From: Natronomonas marina
Lineage (GTDB): Archaea > Halobacteriota > Halobacteria > Halobacteriales > Haloarculaceae
Direction: 5' to 3'
DNA: 64,000 nucleotides
Assembly: GCF_024298905.1 (NCBI RefSeq)
Contig: NZ_CP101154.1
Location: 434,001 to 498,000, forward strand
Shown here: piece by piece, positions 43,212-52,654 of the stretch
Position numbering within the stretch: the first letter of the stretch is position 1
How the letters are laid out: each line of letters begins with the position of its first letter
Notes under the pieces: model-generated
Seen by the model: only the letters and a program-made list of their open reading frames with translations
What the model was told of the DNA's origin: nothing
Databases searched by the model: none
Program-made: the position numbers and the translations under genes

Positions 43212-43718
43212 TCAGCTATCTTCGGTGTCTGAGTTGACTCCTTCGAAGAACTCCATAACATCGCTTCGGGATTCGAATTCAACAACTTCAAATACTGGTT
43301 GCGGTGGTCCAGAAGCTCCGCCAAGAAAAAGCATCCCGGCACCAATGTGTTCTGAGTTAATATCTTTAATATCATTTACCTTTTGTCTTTTTGAATCGCC
43401 ACGGTAGGAGTACTCTACAGCGTAATTCCCCGGTTTGGGCTCCCACTCGTTATTGATGAATACGATATCCTCGCTGTCCTCGTATGAGGGATTATCTTGG
43501 TCTGCATCCTGGAAACTTGGAATTCGGTTATAATTTTGATTGAATACCTTGCTCCCCGAACGCAGAACTGTGACGTCCAAATCAACACTTTGAGTGCTAC
43601 CATTATGTATACGCAGAAACCAAAGACGGCGATTCGCCTCTTGCAGAACCGTATTGCAACCTCCAAGGACGATCGTCCCTCCTGCGGCCGATTTTCGCAA
43701 TAGCTCTCTTCTCTTCAT
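43212..43718 (-). CDS. Low-GC Tat-type lipoprotein, unknown function
   Basis: 168 residues from ATG 43718, chosen because MKRRELLRKSAAGGTIVLGG is a twin-arginine lipoprotein signal with Cys 21; an upstream ATG at 43772 adds 18 residues. The mature part is beta-rich (LWFLRIHNGSTQSVDLDVTV, YAVEYSYRGDSKRQK), as in small haloarchaeal surface lipoproteins. AT-rich codon use marks it as foreign. It lies just outside the element. Confidence 0.75.
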   Translation of the reverse strand: MKRRELLRKSAAGGTIVLGGCNTVLQEANRRLWFLRIHNGSTQSVDLDVTVLRSGSKVFNQNYNRIPSFQDADQDNPSYEDSEDIVFINNEWEPKPGNYAVEYSYRGDSKRQKVNDIKDINSEHIGAGMLFLGGASGPPQPVFEVVEFESRSDVMEFFEGVNSDTEDS

Positions 43719-44048
43719 ACGTAACGTATAGTTATTCGTATGGTATTCCGTGGATGATAAATATAATTTCATCTATTCTAATATTTAGCATCCGGATGAA
43801 TCTGAAGTAGCGGGCTTGAGCACGCACTGGTTTACTGTTCACCTATCTTGCTCTCAGTCCACCTGTCGCCACCGATTCGAGGAGGACTCCTCGACGTGGA
43901 CCGTGGCTGACCGACACTCGACCGTGGTAGCGGACGGACGTTGGTTGGTCAGAACGCACCGGTGATCGGTACGCTTCAGGGGGCGGTTCGGATCCCATGC
44001 TTTCGCTCCTGCGAAGGTTTAACTAAAGTGCGGCACCATTGCTCGTGT
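43719..44048. other. Gene-free region
   Basis: 330 bp with no supported gene. Contains a hairpin CGAGGAG-GA-CTCCTCG near 43880-43895 and a TATA-like GGTTTAACTAAAG about 30 bases before the ATG at 44049. Composition changes from AT-rich (left) to core-like (right). Confidence 0.5.
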
Positions 44049-44546
44049 ATGGGCCTGTCGGAGATCGCTGCGGGACTGGAGGTGACGGCCGAGCAGCGGG
44101 ACCGCGGGGTCGCCACGGCCGACGAGACCGGCGGCTCGCTGGCCGACCGGCTGGCACCTTTCGCCGACGAGTTGCCCTGCAAGCCGGCGGACGTGGCGTC
44201 GCTGGTGGAGGCCTACGCCGAGGGCGCGAGCGTCGGCCGGGCCGCCGCCGTGGCGGGGTTGCCGCGGACGAGGGCCGCCAAGACGCTGTACCTGCTCGGC
44301 GAGCCGGTCGACCCACTCTCGCCGACTGCGCGGCGGGTCGTCGACGACTGGCTCGCGGGCGAGGTCTCCCGCACGGAGGCGAAGACGCTCGCAAGCGTCG
44401 GTGAATCGGAGTTCGCACTCGGCGTCTACGTCGCAACGCACGACCCGATAGAGGGCGCCGAGGCAGTGGTGGCAGACGCGCTGGCCGTCGAGGACGCCGC
44501 CGACCCGCTCCGGGACGCCAGGAGTAGCTTCGACGACCTCGTCTGA
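44049..44546 (+). CDS. Conserved haloarchaeal helical protein
   Basis: 165 residues from ATG 44049, all helical (VASLVEAYAEGASVGRAAAV, EVSRTEAKTLASVGESEFAL). The pattern GASVGRAAAVAGLPRTRAAK resembles a helix-turn-helix, so DNA binding is possible. Convergent with the ParA/MinD gene. Confidence 0.65.
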   Translation: MGLSEIAAGLEVTAEQRDRGVATADETGGSLADRLAPFADELPCKPADVASLVEAYAEGASVGRAAAVAGLPRTRAAKTLYLLGEPVDPLSPTARRVVDDWLAGEVSRTEAKTLASVGESEFALGVYVATHDPIEGAEAVVADALAVEDAADPLRDARSSFDDLV

Positions 44547-44560
44547 GCGCTCCCGAGCGA

Positions 44561-45268
44561 CTACAGCGACAGTTTCCCGCGGAGACCGTCGCCGGCGTCC
44601 GGGTCGACGCTGAGGTCCATCGTTGCTGCGAGGACGCCGCCGACCTCTTTGCGGGCGGCCGTGTCGTCCGTGACGGCCGGTGGTTCGCTTTCGAGGGTCG
44701 GGACGGTCGCGTCGGCCTCCGGGTGGCCGTCCGTGTGGGTCACGACGGCGGCCGTCGTCTCGACGCCGAGATCCAACAGTCGGTCGTGCGCCCTGGGGAT
44801 TGCGTCCGACGCGCGGGCGGCGTCGGCGACGACGGCGACGGCGTCGGCGGCTGTCGTCGCTGCGACGGCCTGGTTTGCCGCGACCGGCGGGACGTCGAGG
44901 AGGACGTGGTCGAACGCGCGGACGCCCTCCGCGATGCGGTCCTCGAATGATTCGGCTGCCTCGGGCGTCTTCGCGCGGGCGAGGCGCTCGAACGGTGCCC
45001 TCGCCGGACAGACCGCGAGCCGACCGGCGCCTTCGAGGCGCCGGTCCTGGAGCCCGGTCTCCAGGGGCGCGTCGTCGAGACACAGTGCGGTCATGTCGGG
45101 GTCGATGCGGCCGGGCGTCAGGTCGGCCAGCCCCTGGGTGGCGTAGGCGGCGTCCAGCACCGCGACGTCGCGGCCGTTTCGGGCCAGCAGGGTCGCGCTC
45201 TCCAGGGTCAGTCGGGTGGTACCGACGCCACCGGCGGCACCGACGAAGGCGAGCGTGTCGGTCGTCAC
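44561..45268 (-). CDS. ParA/MinD-family ATPase
   Basis: 235 residues from GTG 45268. Deviant Walker A GAAGGVGTTRLTL: the usual signature Lys (KGGxGKT) is replaced, with Thr-Thr at the end, so ATP binding may be unusual. DVAVLDAAY and VLLDVPPV correspond to the other nucleotide motifs. May position something or have become a non-switching relative. Single gene. Confidence 0.8.
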   Translation of the reverse strand: MTTDTLAFVGAAGGVGTTRLTLESATLLARNGRDVAVLDAAYATQGLADLTPGRIDPDMTALCLDDAPLETGLQDRRLEGAGRLAVCPARAPFERLARAKTPEAAESFEDRIAEGVRAFDHVLLDVPPVAANQAVAATTAADAVAVVADAARASDAIPRAHDRLLDLGVETTAAVVTHTDGHPEADATVPTLESEPPAVTDDTAARKEVGGVLAATMDLSVDPDAGDGLRGKLSL

Positions 45269-45308
45269 ACCTTGGTTTCGCTCGCTATCGTTGAAAAATA
45301 TGACGGGG

Positions 45309-45740
45309 TCAGCCCTGGTCGTTCGTGACGATAGCGTCGGCGATGTCGTCGAGTTCATCCTCGGAGAGATCCGGTAGCGTCCGGACGATGGAGTGGACCG
45401 CTCCGCCGCCGTCGCCCTCGAAACGGGGGACGAGGTGACCGTGGACGTGCGGCACCTCCTGGCCGGCGGCCTCCCCGTCGTTCATACCGACGTTGAGTCC
45501 GTCGGCGTCGACGGCGGCCTCGACGGCGGGCCCCAGACGGCCCAGCGCCTCGAAGACGGCGTCGCGGTCCCCGTCCGGCATGTCCGCGACGCGTTCGTGG
45601 TGGTTCTTCGGGATGACGAGCGTGTGTCCGCGGGACAGTGGGGTCGCGTCCAGAAACGCCTGGACGTTCTCGTCCTCGTAGACGGTCCGGGAGGGAACCT
45701 CCCCGTCGACGATGCCACAGAAGATGCAGTCCTCGCTCAT
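45309..45740 (-). CDS. HIT-family nucleotide hydrolase/transferase
   Basis: 143 residues from ATG 45740. N-terminal CIFCGIVDGEVPS with a zinc-type Cys pair, and the catalytic histidine triad in VPHVHGHLVPRF. Histidine-triad proteins hydrolyse nucleoside phosphoramidates or dinucleoside polyphosphates. Followed upstream by the uracil-DNA glycosylase gene on the same strand. Confidence 0.93.
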   Translation of the reverse strand: MSEDCIFCGIVDGEVPSRTVYEDENVQAFLDATPLSRGHTLVIPKNHHERVADMPDGDRDAVFEALGRLGPAVEAAVDADGLNVGMNDGEAAGQEVPHVHGHLVPRFEGDGGGAVHSIVRTLPDLSEDELDDIADAIVTNDQG

Positions 45741-45771
45741 GTGTGGACGAACGAGCGGCCGTACCAAGAAT

Positions 45772-46407
45772 CTAGGGCGGGGCACCGAGCGTCTCGAGCG
45801 CCTCGCCGATGGCTCGCTGGTAGCCGGCGTCGTCGTAGCCGAGGCGCGGAATCCAGATGTCGCGGTAGGATGGGTGCAAGAGCGGCAGTATCGGCGGTAG
45901 CGGCTCCGTTTCGATGGGTTCCAGCACGGCCTCGACGAAGCCATCGAGCGACCGGTCGGTCGCCGCGAGCAGCGACTCGGTGGCGTGACGCCCGGTAGCG
46001 ACGACACACGCCGGGTCGACCGTCTCCAGTTCCTCGAACAGATAGGGCCGGCAGTTGGCGCGCTCCTCGGAGGTGGGTTCGCGGTTCGAGCCCTCTCCGT
46101 CGCTCGGAAAGCACTTGACGGCGTTGGTGAAGTAGAGGTCGTCGGGGTCGTAGCCGAGCGACTCGAAGCGCCCGCGGATACGGCGGCCGCTGTGTCGAGC
46201 GGTGTAGGCCATCCCGGTGTGGTTGCCGCCCTGCCAGCGGTCGGCCCCGGGGTCGCCGGCGCCGGGCGCCTCGCCGACGACGACGAGCGTGGCGTCCAGC
46301 GAGCCGACGCCCCACGAGATGCACGTCCGGGAAGCGGCCAGTTCCGGGCAGCGCCGACAGTCCGCCGCCAGCGGGTTCCGGTCGTCGGGATCCGGGAACG
46401 GGGGCAC
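45772..46407 (-). CDS. Uracil-DNA glycosylase family protein (4Fe-4S type)
   Basis: 211 residues from GTG 46407; an ATG at 46476 is also in frame, but the AT-rich TATA-like patch 46452-46475 would then be inside the gene. DCRRCPELAASRTC gives iron-sulfur ligands, VVVGEAPGAGDPGAD the active-site loop, TNAVKCFP the middle motif and LLHPSYRD the C-terminal His motif. Removes uracil from deaminated DNA, important in hot, bright brine. Confidence 0.87.
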   Translation of the reverse strand: MPPFPDPDDRNPLAADCRRCPELAASRTCISWGVGSLDATLVVVGEAPGAGDPGADRWQGGNHTGMAYTARHSGRRIRGRFESLGYDPDDLYFTNAVKCFPSDGEGSNREPTSEERANCRPYLFEELETVDPACVVATGRHATESLLAATDRSLDGFVEAVLEPIETEPLPPILPLLHPSYRDIWIPRLGYDDAGYQRAIGEALETLGAPP

Positions 46408-46533
46408 GGTCGAGGGTTCGTGCGCCAGCGACCTCGTTCTTCCGCCCCGACCGATATAATCGAGATAATATACCATATAGCTGTATAGGCAGTATTAGCC
46501 GAACCCTTACTTACCCGAAGCCTCTCCAGTCGT

Positions 46534-46716
46534 ATGCGAATGAGTGACATACCCTCGGAACGGAGCGTCGAAGGGACCAACGACCACCCGAAGTCCCCGC
46601 TGGACACCGATCGGTACGCACACCTCTCGCTGGACGACGACGCCGTCGTCATCTACGACCGCGAAGAGCCCGATACCTGGGTCCAGTCGGATTTCGTCGT
46701 CGAGATCGGCGTGTAG
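46534..46716 (+). CDS. Small acidic haloarchaeal protein (perhaps DUF7331)
   Basis: 60 residues, ATG 46534 (46540 also possible). RYAHLSLDDDAVVIYDREEP and WVQSD are reminiscent of a haloarchaeal family of very small proteins. Divergent from the glycosylase gene across an AT-rich promoter patch. Confidence 0.65.
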   Translation: MRMSDIPSERSVEGTNDHPKSPLDTDRYAHLSLDDDAVVIYDREEPDTWVQSDFVVEIGV

Positions 46717-46731
46717 ACTGTTTCAGGCCAC

Positions 46732-46968
46732 CTACTCGACGAGCGGCAGGACCGCGCCGAAGACGATGGGGACGACGAATCCGACCGCGACGCCGAGTAT
46801 CTCCATGCCGAGGAGTGCCTGCTCGACGGCCGCGGGCATCGACGGGAGAACGGCGTGTCCGGCCAGTTCGCCGATCACGCCGAGTGCGAACAGCGCGACG
46901 CCGGCCAGGAAGCCGGTCTTTGCGATTCGGGCGTAGTCGAAGTTTCGGGAGCGTCGCTGATGGCTCAT
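46732..46968 (-). CDS. Small two-helix membrane protein
   Basis: 78 residues from ATG 46968. Basic N-terminus (SHQRRSRNFDYARIAKTG) and two hydrophobic helices (FLAGVALFALGVIGELAGHA, ILGVAVGFVVPIVFGAVLP). A conserved haloarchaeal type, function unknown. Its 3' end faces the small gene at 46534-46716. Confidence 0.65.
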   Translation of the reverse strand: MSHQRRSRNFDYARIAKTGFLAGVALFALGVIGELAGHAVLPSMPAAVEQALLGMEILGVAVGFVVPIVFGAVLPLVE

Positions 46969-47053
46969 GGGCGCGCTTTCCGTCTGTCGAGTGAAAGCCT
47001 TCCGGTCCCTCCTCGGTCGAAACGCATATAGCCGCGAGTGGCGCAGTGGAGCC

Positions 47054-47281
47054 ATGCGAGAACTCCTCGTTTCGGCGGTCGAACTCCTGGCGTACCTCCT
47101 CACCACCGCGGTGCTCGCGGTCGCCGGGGCCTTCGCCGAACTCACGAGTCTCACGTACGTTTCGGCCGGGAACACCAAGTTCGCCGTCTGGCTGGCCGTC
47201 GTCGGCGCCGTCGCGCTGTATGCGGCCTTCTCGGTCGGGACCGAGAGGCTACTGCCCCGACTGCAGTCGCTCCGGGGCTGA
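47054..47281 (+). CDS. Small two-helix membrane protein
   Basis: 75 residues from ATG 47054. Hydrophobic helices LLAYLLTTAVLAVAGAFAEL and FAVWLAVVGAVALYAAFSVG with a short Arg-containing tail. No family recognised. Convergent with the gene ending at 47284. Confidence 0.6.
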   Translation: MRELLVSAVELLAYLLTTAVLAVAGAFAELTSLTYVSAGNTKFAVWLAVVGAVALYAAFSVGTERLLPRLQSLRG

Positions 47282-47283
47282 AC

Positions 47284-47982
47284 TCAGTTCCTGGTCGGCT
47301 TCGAGTCGCCGGTCGTCGTCGCGTCGTCGGGCGGTTCGTGCCCCTCGACGGCCTTGGCCACGTCGGTGTCCTTCGGGGTGTCGACGTGCCAGCGGTCGAC
47401 CGCCGTCTGGTAGTCCGCTAGCTTGTTCGACGTCCGTATCTTCAGGTCGTCGTCGTTGACGTTCACCTCGAAGACGTAGTCGTCCGTGTCGGCCCGGCGG
47501 AGGTTCGCGCTGACGAGTTCGTTGTCGAAGTAGTACGGCGACACCTGCGTCATGACGTTCTTGTAGACGCTGCCCTCGACCTTCCGGACGGCCTTCCGGG
47601 TGGCCGAATCCGCCGCGCGGGCGACGTAGTTGATCGACTTCCGCCACTCGTCGACGGCCTCCTTCGGCTTCTCGAGGTTCTCGTAGGAGTCGGCGAGCTT
47701 CTCGCCGGCCGTCTTGAGGTCCTCGTCAGGGGCCTTGCCGGCCTGCTCGCCCTCCCCCTCCGAGATGCTCGCCTGCTCTGCGGTCTTGCGGTTGACGTCC
47801 TCCCGGAGCCGCTCGTCAGCCTTCGGTCGCCACTCGTCCCACTCGTCCAGCGCCGCCTCGTCGACGCCGACTCCCTCGTCGGCGATGTCCTTGAGCGCCC
47901 GGGTGATCCGCTCTCCGTGTTCGACCACGTCGACCCAGCTCCCCCGTATCTCGAAGCCGGAAACACTCTCTTCGACCTCCAT
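47284..47982 (-). CDS. Conserved haloarchaeal protein (perhaps DUF5828)
   Basis: 232 residues from ATG 47982. Acidic and largely helical in the first 140 residues with a charged, probably disordered stretch (ISEGEGEQAGKAPDEDLKTA), then a beta-containing part (TQVSPYYFDNELVSANLRRA, YVFEVNVNDDDLKIRT) and a disordered tail. Function unknown. Divergent from upp. Confidence 0.7.
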   Translation of the reverse strand: MEVEESVSGFEIRGSWVDVVEHGERITRALKDIADEGVGVDEAALDEWDEWRPKADERLREDVNRKTAEQASISEGEGEQAGKAPDEDLKTAGEKLADSYENLEKPKEAVDEWRKSINYVARAADSATRKAVRKVEGSVYKNVMTQVSPYYFDNELVSANLRRADTDDYVFEVNVNDDDLKIRTSNKLADYQTAVDRWHVDTPKDTDVAKAVEGHEPPDDATTTGDSKPTRN

Positions 47983-48088
47983 TTACAGGAGATTGGTGGG
48001 CGAGCACCTTACCTCTTGTCGCTGCCTCGGCGGGTGACGCCGTCGGGACGACAACTGATTTTAAGCGGCCGGCGCCCGCGTCTCCGAT

Positions 48089-48760
48089 ATGCCGATCGAG
48101 GACCGCGACGACGCCCACGTCATCACGCACGCGCTGGCGAAGCACACCCTCTCGGAGCTCCGGTCGGTCGAGACCGATCAGGTGGCGTTCCGCGACGGCC
48201 TGGTAGAGCTGGGCCGGCTCTGCGGGTTCGAGATAATCGACGGGATGATGGAAACGGAGTACGTTTCCATCACGACGCCGCTGGCGGAGACCACCGGCGA
48301 GGTCGTCAAAGGGCTCGACGACGTCGTCATCGTCAACGTCCTCCGGGCGGCGACGCCGTTCGTCGAGGGGCTCGTCGAGGCGTTCCCCCACGCCAGACAG
48401 GGCGTCATCTCCGCCGGGCGAAACGAGGAGGCCGGCATGAACGACGAGGGGCAGTTCCCCATCACCGTCGACTACGTGAAGCTCCCCGAGATAAACGACG
48501 AGGACACCGTCATTGTCGCCGATCCGATGCTCGCCACCGGCAGCACGATGGTGGCGGTGCTGGAGGAGGTCCTCGAGATGGGCGACCCCGAGCGGCTGGT
48601 CGTCCTGTCGGCGGTCAGCGCCCCGCCGGGGCTGGTCCGTGTCGACGAGGCGTTCCCGAAGGCCGACGTCATCACCGTCAGCGTCGACGAACGCCTCGAC
48701 GAGGACGGCTACATCGTCCCCGGCGTCGGCGATGCCGGCGACCGCGCGTTCGGTACCTGA
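48089..48760 (+). CDS. upp: Uracil phosphoribosyltransferase
   Basis: 223 residues. Salvages uracil: uracil plus PRPP gives UMP plus diphosphate. PRPP loop [14 protein letters not shown] (about 149-162), upstream motif [14 protein letters not shown], and the uracil-binding C-terminal [10 protein letters not shown]. Length fits the family. TATA-like TTTTAAGCGG about 27 bases before the ATG suggests a leaderless message. Confidence 0.95.
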   Translation: MPIEDRDDAHVITHALAKHTLSELRSVETDQVAFRDGLVELGRLCGFEIIDGMMETEYVSITTPLAETTGEVVKGLDDVVIVNVLRAATPFVEGLVEAFPHARQGVISAGRNEEAGMNDEGQFPITVDYVKLPEINDEDTVIVADPMLATGSTMVAVLEEVLEMGDPERLVVLSAVSAPPGLVRVDEAFPKADVITVSVDERLDEDGYIVPGVGDAGDRAFGT

Positions 48761-48919
48761 CCCGGCCGCCCGAACCCGCCGTTTCCGGTCGAGATACGGC
48801 CGACGAGTTCCGAAATCGGCCTCCATACGAACCGGCGAAGACCCCTCCGCTTCACATGGAGGTGTCTGCCCGCCTGCGGTTTCGTTCCTGTCGAAGCGTC
48901 AGACGCACGACGGACGCCT

Positions 48920-49519
48920 CTAGTCGATGGTCGCGCGGCCGCCGGTCGCACTCCGGAGCCTATCCCGGACCGCTTCGGCGCCCGCGACTGGAGCGCGGAT
49001 TTCGAAGGTGACCTCGGCCTCGTATGCGGCCTCGAATGCGACGCCCTCGCTCTCGAGGACGCTCCGGACGGTCCCCGAATCGTCGTAGGCGACGGTGACG
49101 ACGAACGTCTCGTGGGGGCGCCGCCGGACGATCTCGGCTGCCGCGAGGGCGTCGGTCGCCGCCGTCGAGTAGGCCTGAACGAGCCCCCCGACGCCGAGTT
49201 CCGTCCCGCCGTAATACCGGGTGACGACGACGGCGACGTCCTCCAGTTCGCGGCCCGAGAGCACCGACAGCACCGGCTGGCCCGCGCTCCCCGAGGGCTC
49301 GCCGTCGTCGTCGGCGTACTCCCGGAACGGGTCGGCGCGGACGCGGTAGGCCACCGCGTTGTGGGTGGCGTCAGGGTGGTCTGCCTCGACACCCTCGATG
49401 AATGTCTCGGCGCCAGCGACGTCATCGACGGGTTCGGCGTGGCCGACGAACTCCGAGCCCTGGACGGTAAAGCGGCTCCGTCCGCCCGTCTCGAGCGTCC
49501 TGTAGGTGTCGTCGGGCAC
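48920..49519 (-). CDS. YigZ/IMPACT-family protein
   Basis: 199 residues, GTG start at 49519. N-terminal IMPACT domain (SRFTVQGSEFVGHAEPV, DDGEPSGSAGQPVLSVL, VVTRYYGGTELGVGGLVQAY) and a C-terminal ferredoxin-like domain (about 130-195). Family members bind nucleic acid or regulate translation under stress; archaeal role unclear. Confidence 0.9.
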   Translation of the reverse strand: MPDDTYRTLETGGRSRFTVQGSEFVGHAEPVDDVAGAETFIEGVEADHPDATHNAVAYRVRADPFREYADDDGEPSGSAGQPVLSVLSGRELEDVAVVVTRYYGGTELGVGGLVQAYSTAATDALAAAEIVRRRPHETFVVTVAYDDSGTVRSVLESEGVAFEAAYEAEVTFEIRAPVAGAEAVRDRLRSATGGRATID

Positions 49520-49611
49520 GCCTGCCGCTGGGGTTGCCGAGGATAAACCCGTTTCGCGTCGGCCGGGTCGGCTACCGAGGTTTATACGTCCCGCCGGCGT
49601 ACCGCGAGTGA

Positions 49612-50784
49612 ATGGAGCCCACGACCCTCGTGACGTTCCTGGTGGCGGGGGCCGCCAGCCTCTTCATGGCGTGGGCCATCGGCGCCGGCTCCTCGGGATC
49701 GACGCCCTTCGCACCCGCCGTCGGCGCCAACGCCATCTCGGTGATGCGGGCGGGCTTCTTCGTCGGCGTGCTCGGCGTCCTCGGCGCGACGCTGCAGGGT
49801 GCGAACGTCACCGAGGCGGTCGGCCGCGAACTCGTCGTCGGGACGACGCTGTCGCCCGGCGCCGCCATCGCCGCCCTCTCCATCGCGGCGGCGCTGGTCG
49901 CCGTCGGCGTGTTCACCGGCTACCCCATCGCCACCGCCTTCACCGTCACCGGCGCCGTCGTCGGCGCCGGACTGGCCCTCGGCGGCGACCCCGCCTGGAA
50001 CAAGTACTACGAGATACTCGGCGTGTGGACGCTGACGCCGTTCGTCGGCAGCGGCGTCGCCTACGGCACCGCGAAACTCCTCCGGCACGAGTCGGTGCCC
50101 GAGCGGGCGGCGATACCGGCGCTTGCGGGTCTCGTCGGTGCCATCCTCGCAAACGTCGAGTTCGTCCTCCTCGGGCCGCCCGGCGGTACCGGGACCATCG
50201 CCTCGACGCTCGGCGGCGACGCCCTCGTCGGGCGGGCGGCGGTCACCCTGGCTTTCGCCGCCGCGGCCGCCGCCGCGCTGGCCGCCGACATGCGGAGCGA
50301 CGAGGCGGCCGGCCAGCGGCACTTCCTGCTCGCGTTGGGCGCGCTTGTGGCCTTCTCGGCCGGCGGCAGCCAGGTGGGACTGGCGCTCGGGCCGCTGTTG
50401 CCGCTTTTCGACACGACGAGCGTCGAGATACCGCTGACGGCACTCCTCTTCGGCGGCGGCGTCGGTCTCCTGCTCGGCTCGTGGACCGCCGCCCCCCGGA
50501 TGATAAAGGCCATCTCGCAGGACTACTCCTCGCTTGGCCCCCGGCGCTCGATCGCCGCGCTCATCCCCTCGTTCGCCATCGCCCAGACCGCCATCTTCCT
50601 CGGCGTGCCCATCTCGTTCAACGAGATCATCGTCTCGGCGGTCATCGGTGCCGGCGCCTCGGCGGGTACCGGCGGTATCAGCGCCGGCAAGATGGGCTAC
50701 ACCGTGCTGGCGTGGGTGGGGTCGCTCGTCGGCGCCGGCGTGCTCGGCTACGGCGTCTACACCGCCGTGAGCGCGGTACTGTAG
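49612..50784 (+). CDS. Pit-type inorganic phosphate transporter
   Basis: 390 residues, 10-11 membrane helices. The duplicated PiT signature is seen as GANAISVMRAGFF near the N-terminus and GAGASAGTGGISAG near the C-terminus; GYPIATAFTVTGAVVG and GVPISFNEIIVSAVIG are the paired motifs. The usual GANDVANA is GSSGSTPFAPAVGANAIS here. Likely cation-coupled phosphate uptake. Confidence 0.9.
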   Translation: MEPTTLVTFLVAGAASLFMAWAIGAGSSGSTPFAPAVGANAISVMRAGFFVGVLGVLGATLQGANVTEAVGRELVVGTTLSPGAAIAALSIAAALVAVGVFTGYPIATAFTVTGAVVGAGLALGGDPAWNKYYEILGVWTLTPFVGSGVAYGTAKLLRHESVPERAAIPALAGLVGAILANVEFVLLGPPGGTGTIASTLGGDALVGRAAVTLAFAAAAAAALAADMRSDEAAGQRHFLLALGALVAFSAGGSQVGLALGPLLPLFDTTSVEIPLTALLFGGGVGLLLGSWTAAPRMIKAISQDYSSLGPRRSIAALIPSFAIAQTAIFLGVPISFNEIIVSAVIGAGASAGTGGISAGKMGYTVLAWVGSLVGAGVLGYGVYTAVSAVL

Positions 50785-50846
50785 GTCTTCGTCCCCGTCG
50801 TCCCACGTCGCCGGGGCGTCCCGAGACGCCTGGCTGCACGCGGCAG

Positions 50847-52223
50847 TCAGGACTCCTCGTTGACCGGTTCCGTCTCGGGGGCGGCCTCGTACTCGTCGGT
50901 CTTGACCAGTCGGGCCTTCATGATGCGCGTGTTCTCGACGCGCTCGACGTAGATGTCGAGGCCGTCGTACTCGATGGTCTCGCCCTCCTCGACGAGACGG
51001 CCCGCGCGGTTGAAGATGAACCCCGCCAGCGTCTCGAACTCCTCGCCCTCGGGGATGTCGACGTCCAGCGTCTCGTTGACCTCGTCGATGTTGACCTCGC
51101 CCTTGAGGATGGCCGTCCGGTCGTCGACGATTTCGATGGGTTCCTCCTCGCCGGACTGGAGTATCTCGCCGACGATCTCCTCGGTGATGTCCTCCATCGT
51201 CACGATGCCCTCGGTCGTCCCGAACTCGTCGATGACGATGACCATGTGCATCCGGTTTTCGCGCATCTCCGCCAGCAGGTCGTCGACGTTCTTCGACTCG
51301 GGGACGTGCAGCGTCTCCCGGATGAGGTCCTCGAGTTCGACGTCGTCCCGTTCGCCGTAGGTGTAATCGCGGATCAGATCGGAGATGTGGACGACGCCGA
51401 GAACGTTGTCGAGGCTGCCGTCGTAGACCGGCAGCCGGGTGTGGTTCGACTGCACGCAGGCCTGGATCGCCTCGTCGATGCTGGCGTCCTTCGAGACCGC
51501 CTCCATGTCGAGCCGCGGCGTCATGATCTCCTTTGCGATGGTGTTCGTAAATCGGAAGATGCGCTGGAGCATCTCGCGTTCGTCCTCTTCGAGGACCCCC
51601 GCGCGCTCGCCGGTCTCGATGATGTCGCGTATCTCCTCGCGGGTGACGTAGGTGGACTCGATCTCGCTGCGGCCGCCGGTGACGCGGTTGACCTGCCGGG
51701 TCAGGTAATCGAAGGTAACGATCAGCGGCAACAGGACGTACTCCGAGAGCTTCAGCGGCCGGGCGATGCGGAGCGCCCACGACTCGGTGTTCTCGACGGC
51801 GTAGGACTTCGGCGCGCTCTCGCCGAACAGCAGCACCAGGGCGGTGATGCCGAACGTGGCGACGAAGACGGCGATCGACTGGGAGACGTAGATGGCCAAA
51901 AGCCCCGTCGCTATCGAGGACATGGCGATGTTGACGATGTTGTTGCCGACGAGGATCGTCACGAGCAGCCGGTGGGGGTCGTCCTTGAGGTCCGCCAGCG
52001 TCCCCGCACCGGGGATGTTGTCGGCGACCATCGAGTCGATCCGGTGGGGCGGCAGCGAGAACATCGCTATCTCCGACGAGGAGAAGAACGCCGACAGCCC
52101 CAGCAGGACGAGGATCGTCACGCTCCCGAGCGCGGCGATGGCCGCGTCGCTGATCGGGAGTTCTGACGGTCCGGCGCCGGTCTGCATCACCGCTACCGGA
52201 AGCGACCACGCGAGAGAGCCCAT
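50847..52223 (-). CDS. CNNM/HlyC-CorC-type membrane protein with CBS pair
   Basis: 458 residues. DUF21 membrane part (about 20-210; ALGSVTILVLLGLSAFFSSS, then TILVGNNIVNIAMSS), two CBS domains (about 220-345; IMTPRLDMEAVSKDASIDEA, MVIVIDEFGTTEGIVTMEDI) and a C-terminal CorC/HlyC domain. Family members transport or regulate magnesium and sodium. Single gene. Confidence 0.92.
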   Translation of the reverse strand: MGSLAWSLPVAVMQTGAGPSELPISDAAIAALGSVTILVLLGLSAFFSSSEIAMFSLPPHRIDSMVADNIPGAGTLADLKDDPHRLLVTILVGNNIVNIAMSSIATGLLAIYVSQSIAVFVATFGITALVLLFGESAPKSYAVENTESWALRIARPLKLSEYVLLPLIVTFDYLTRQVNRVTGGRSEIESTYVTREEIRDIIETGERAGVLEEDEREMLQRIFRFTNTIAKEIMTPRLDMEAVSKDASIDEAIQACVQSNHTRLPVYDGSLDNVLGVVHISDLIRDYTYGERDDVELEDLIRETLHVPESKNVDDLLAEMRENRMHMVIVIDEFGTTEGIVTMEDITEEIVGEILQSGEEEPIEIVDDRTAILKGEVNIDEVNETLDVDIPEGEEFETLAGFIFNRAGRLVEEGETIEYDGLDIYVERVENTRIMKARLVKTDEYEAAPETEPVNEES

Positions 52224-52339
52224 CTGAACGTGCGGGTTTCTCCGGGACCGGGATTAAGGCTTGTCATCACCGACGACCCCGTGCACCGCCGGCGGACGAG
52301 GGCGACACGCTTAGGCGGCGCCCGACCGTACCGCTGCCC

Positions 52340-52654
52340 ATGACCGACACCGAATCCGCCCCGGCGATAACCCTGTACCGACTCCAGGCGTGTCCGTTCT
52401 GCGAACGCGTCGTCCGCACGCTCGACGACCTCGACCTGGAGTACCGCTCGCGGTTCGTCGAGGCCCGACACTCCCGCCGGGACGTCGTAAAGCGGCTGAC
52501 CGGCGCCCGGACGGTCCCGGCCATCGTCGACGAGACGACCGGCGTGACGATGAGCGAGAGCGCGAACATTGTGAAGTACCTCGAGACGACCTACGGCGAC
52601 GGCGGCGTCGACCCCGTCCACGTCACCGCCAGCGCCGCGGGTGATGCCGAATGA
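52340..52654 (+). CDS. Glutaredoxin/GST N-terminal-like thioredoxin-fold protein
   Basis: 104 residues. Thioredoxin fold with active site CPFC (about 18-21) in LYRLQACPFCERVVRTLDD, cis-proline TVPAIVD, and MSESANIVKYLE, as in glutaredoxins. Dithiol redox role. Stop overlaps the peroxiredoxin-like start (ATGA), so they form a redox operon. Confidence 0.9.
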   Translation: MTDTESAPAITLYRLQACPFCERVVRTLDDLDLEYRSRFVEARHSRRDVVKRLTGARTVPAIVDETTGVTMSESANIVKYLETTYGDGGVDPVHVTASAAGDAE

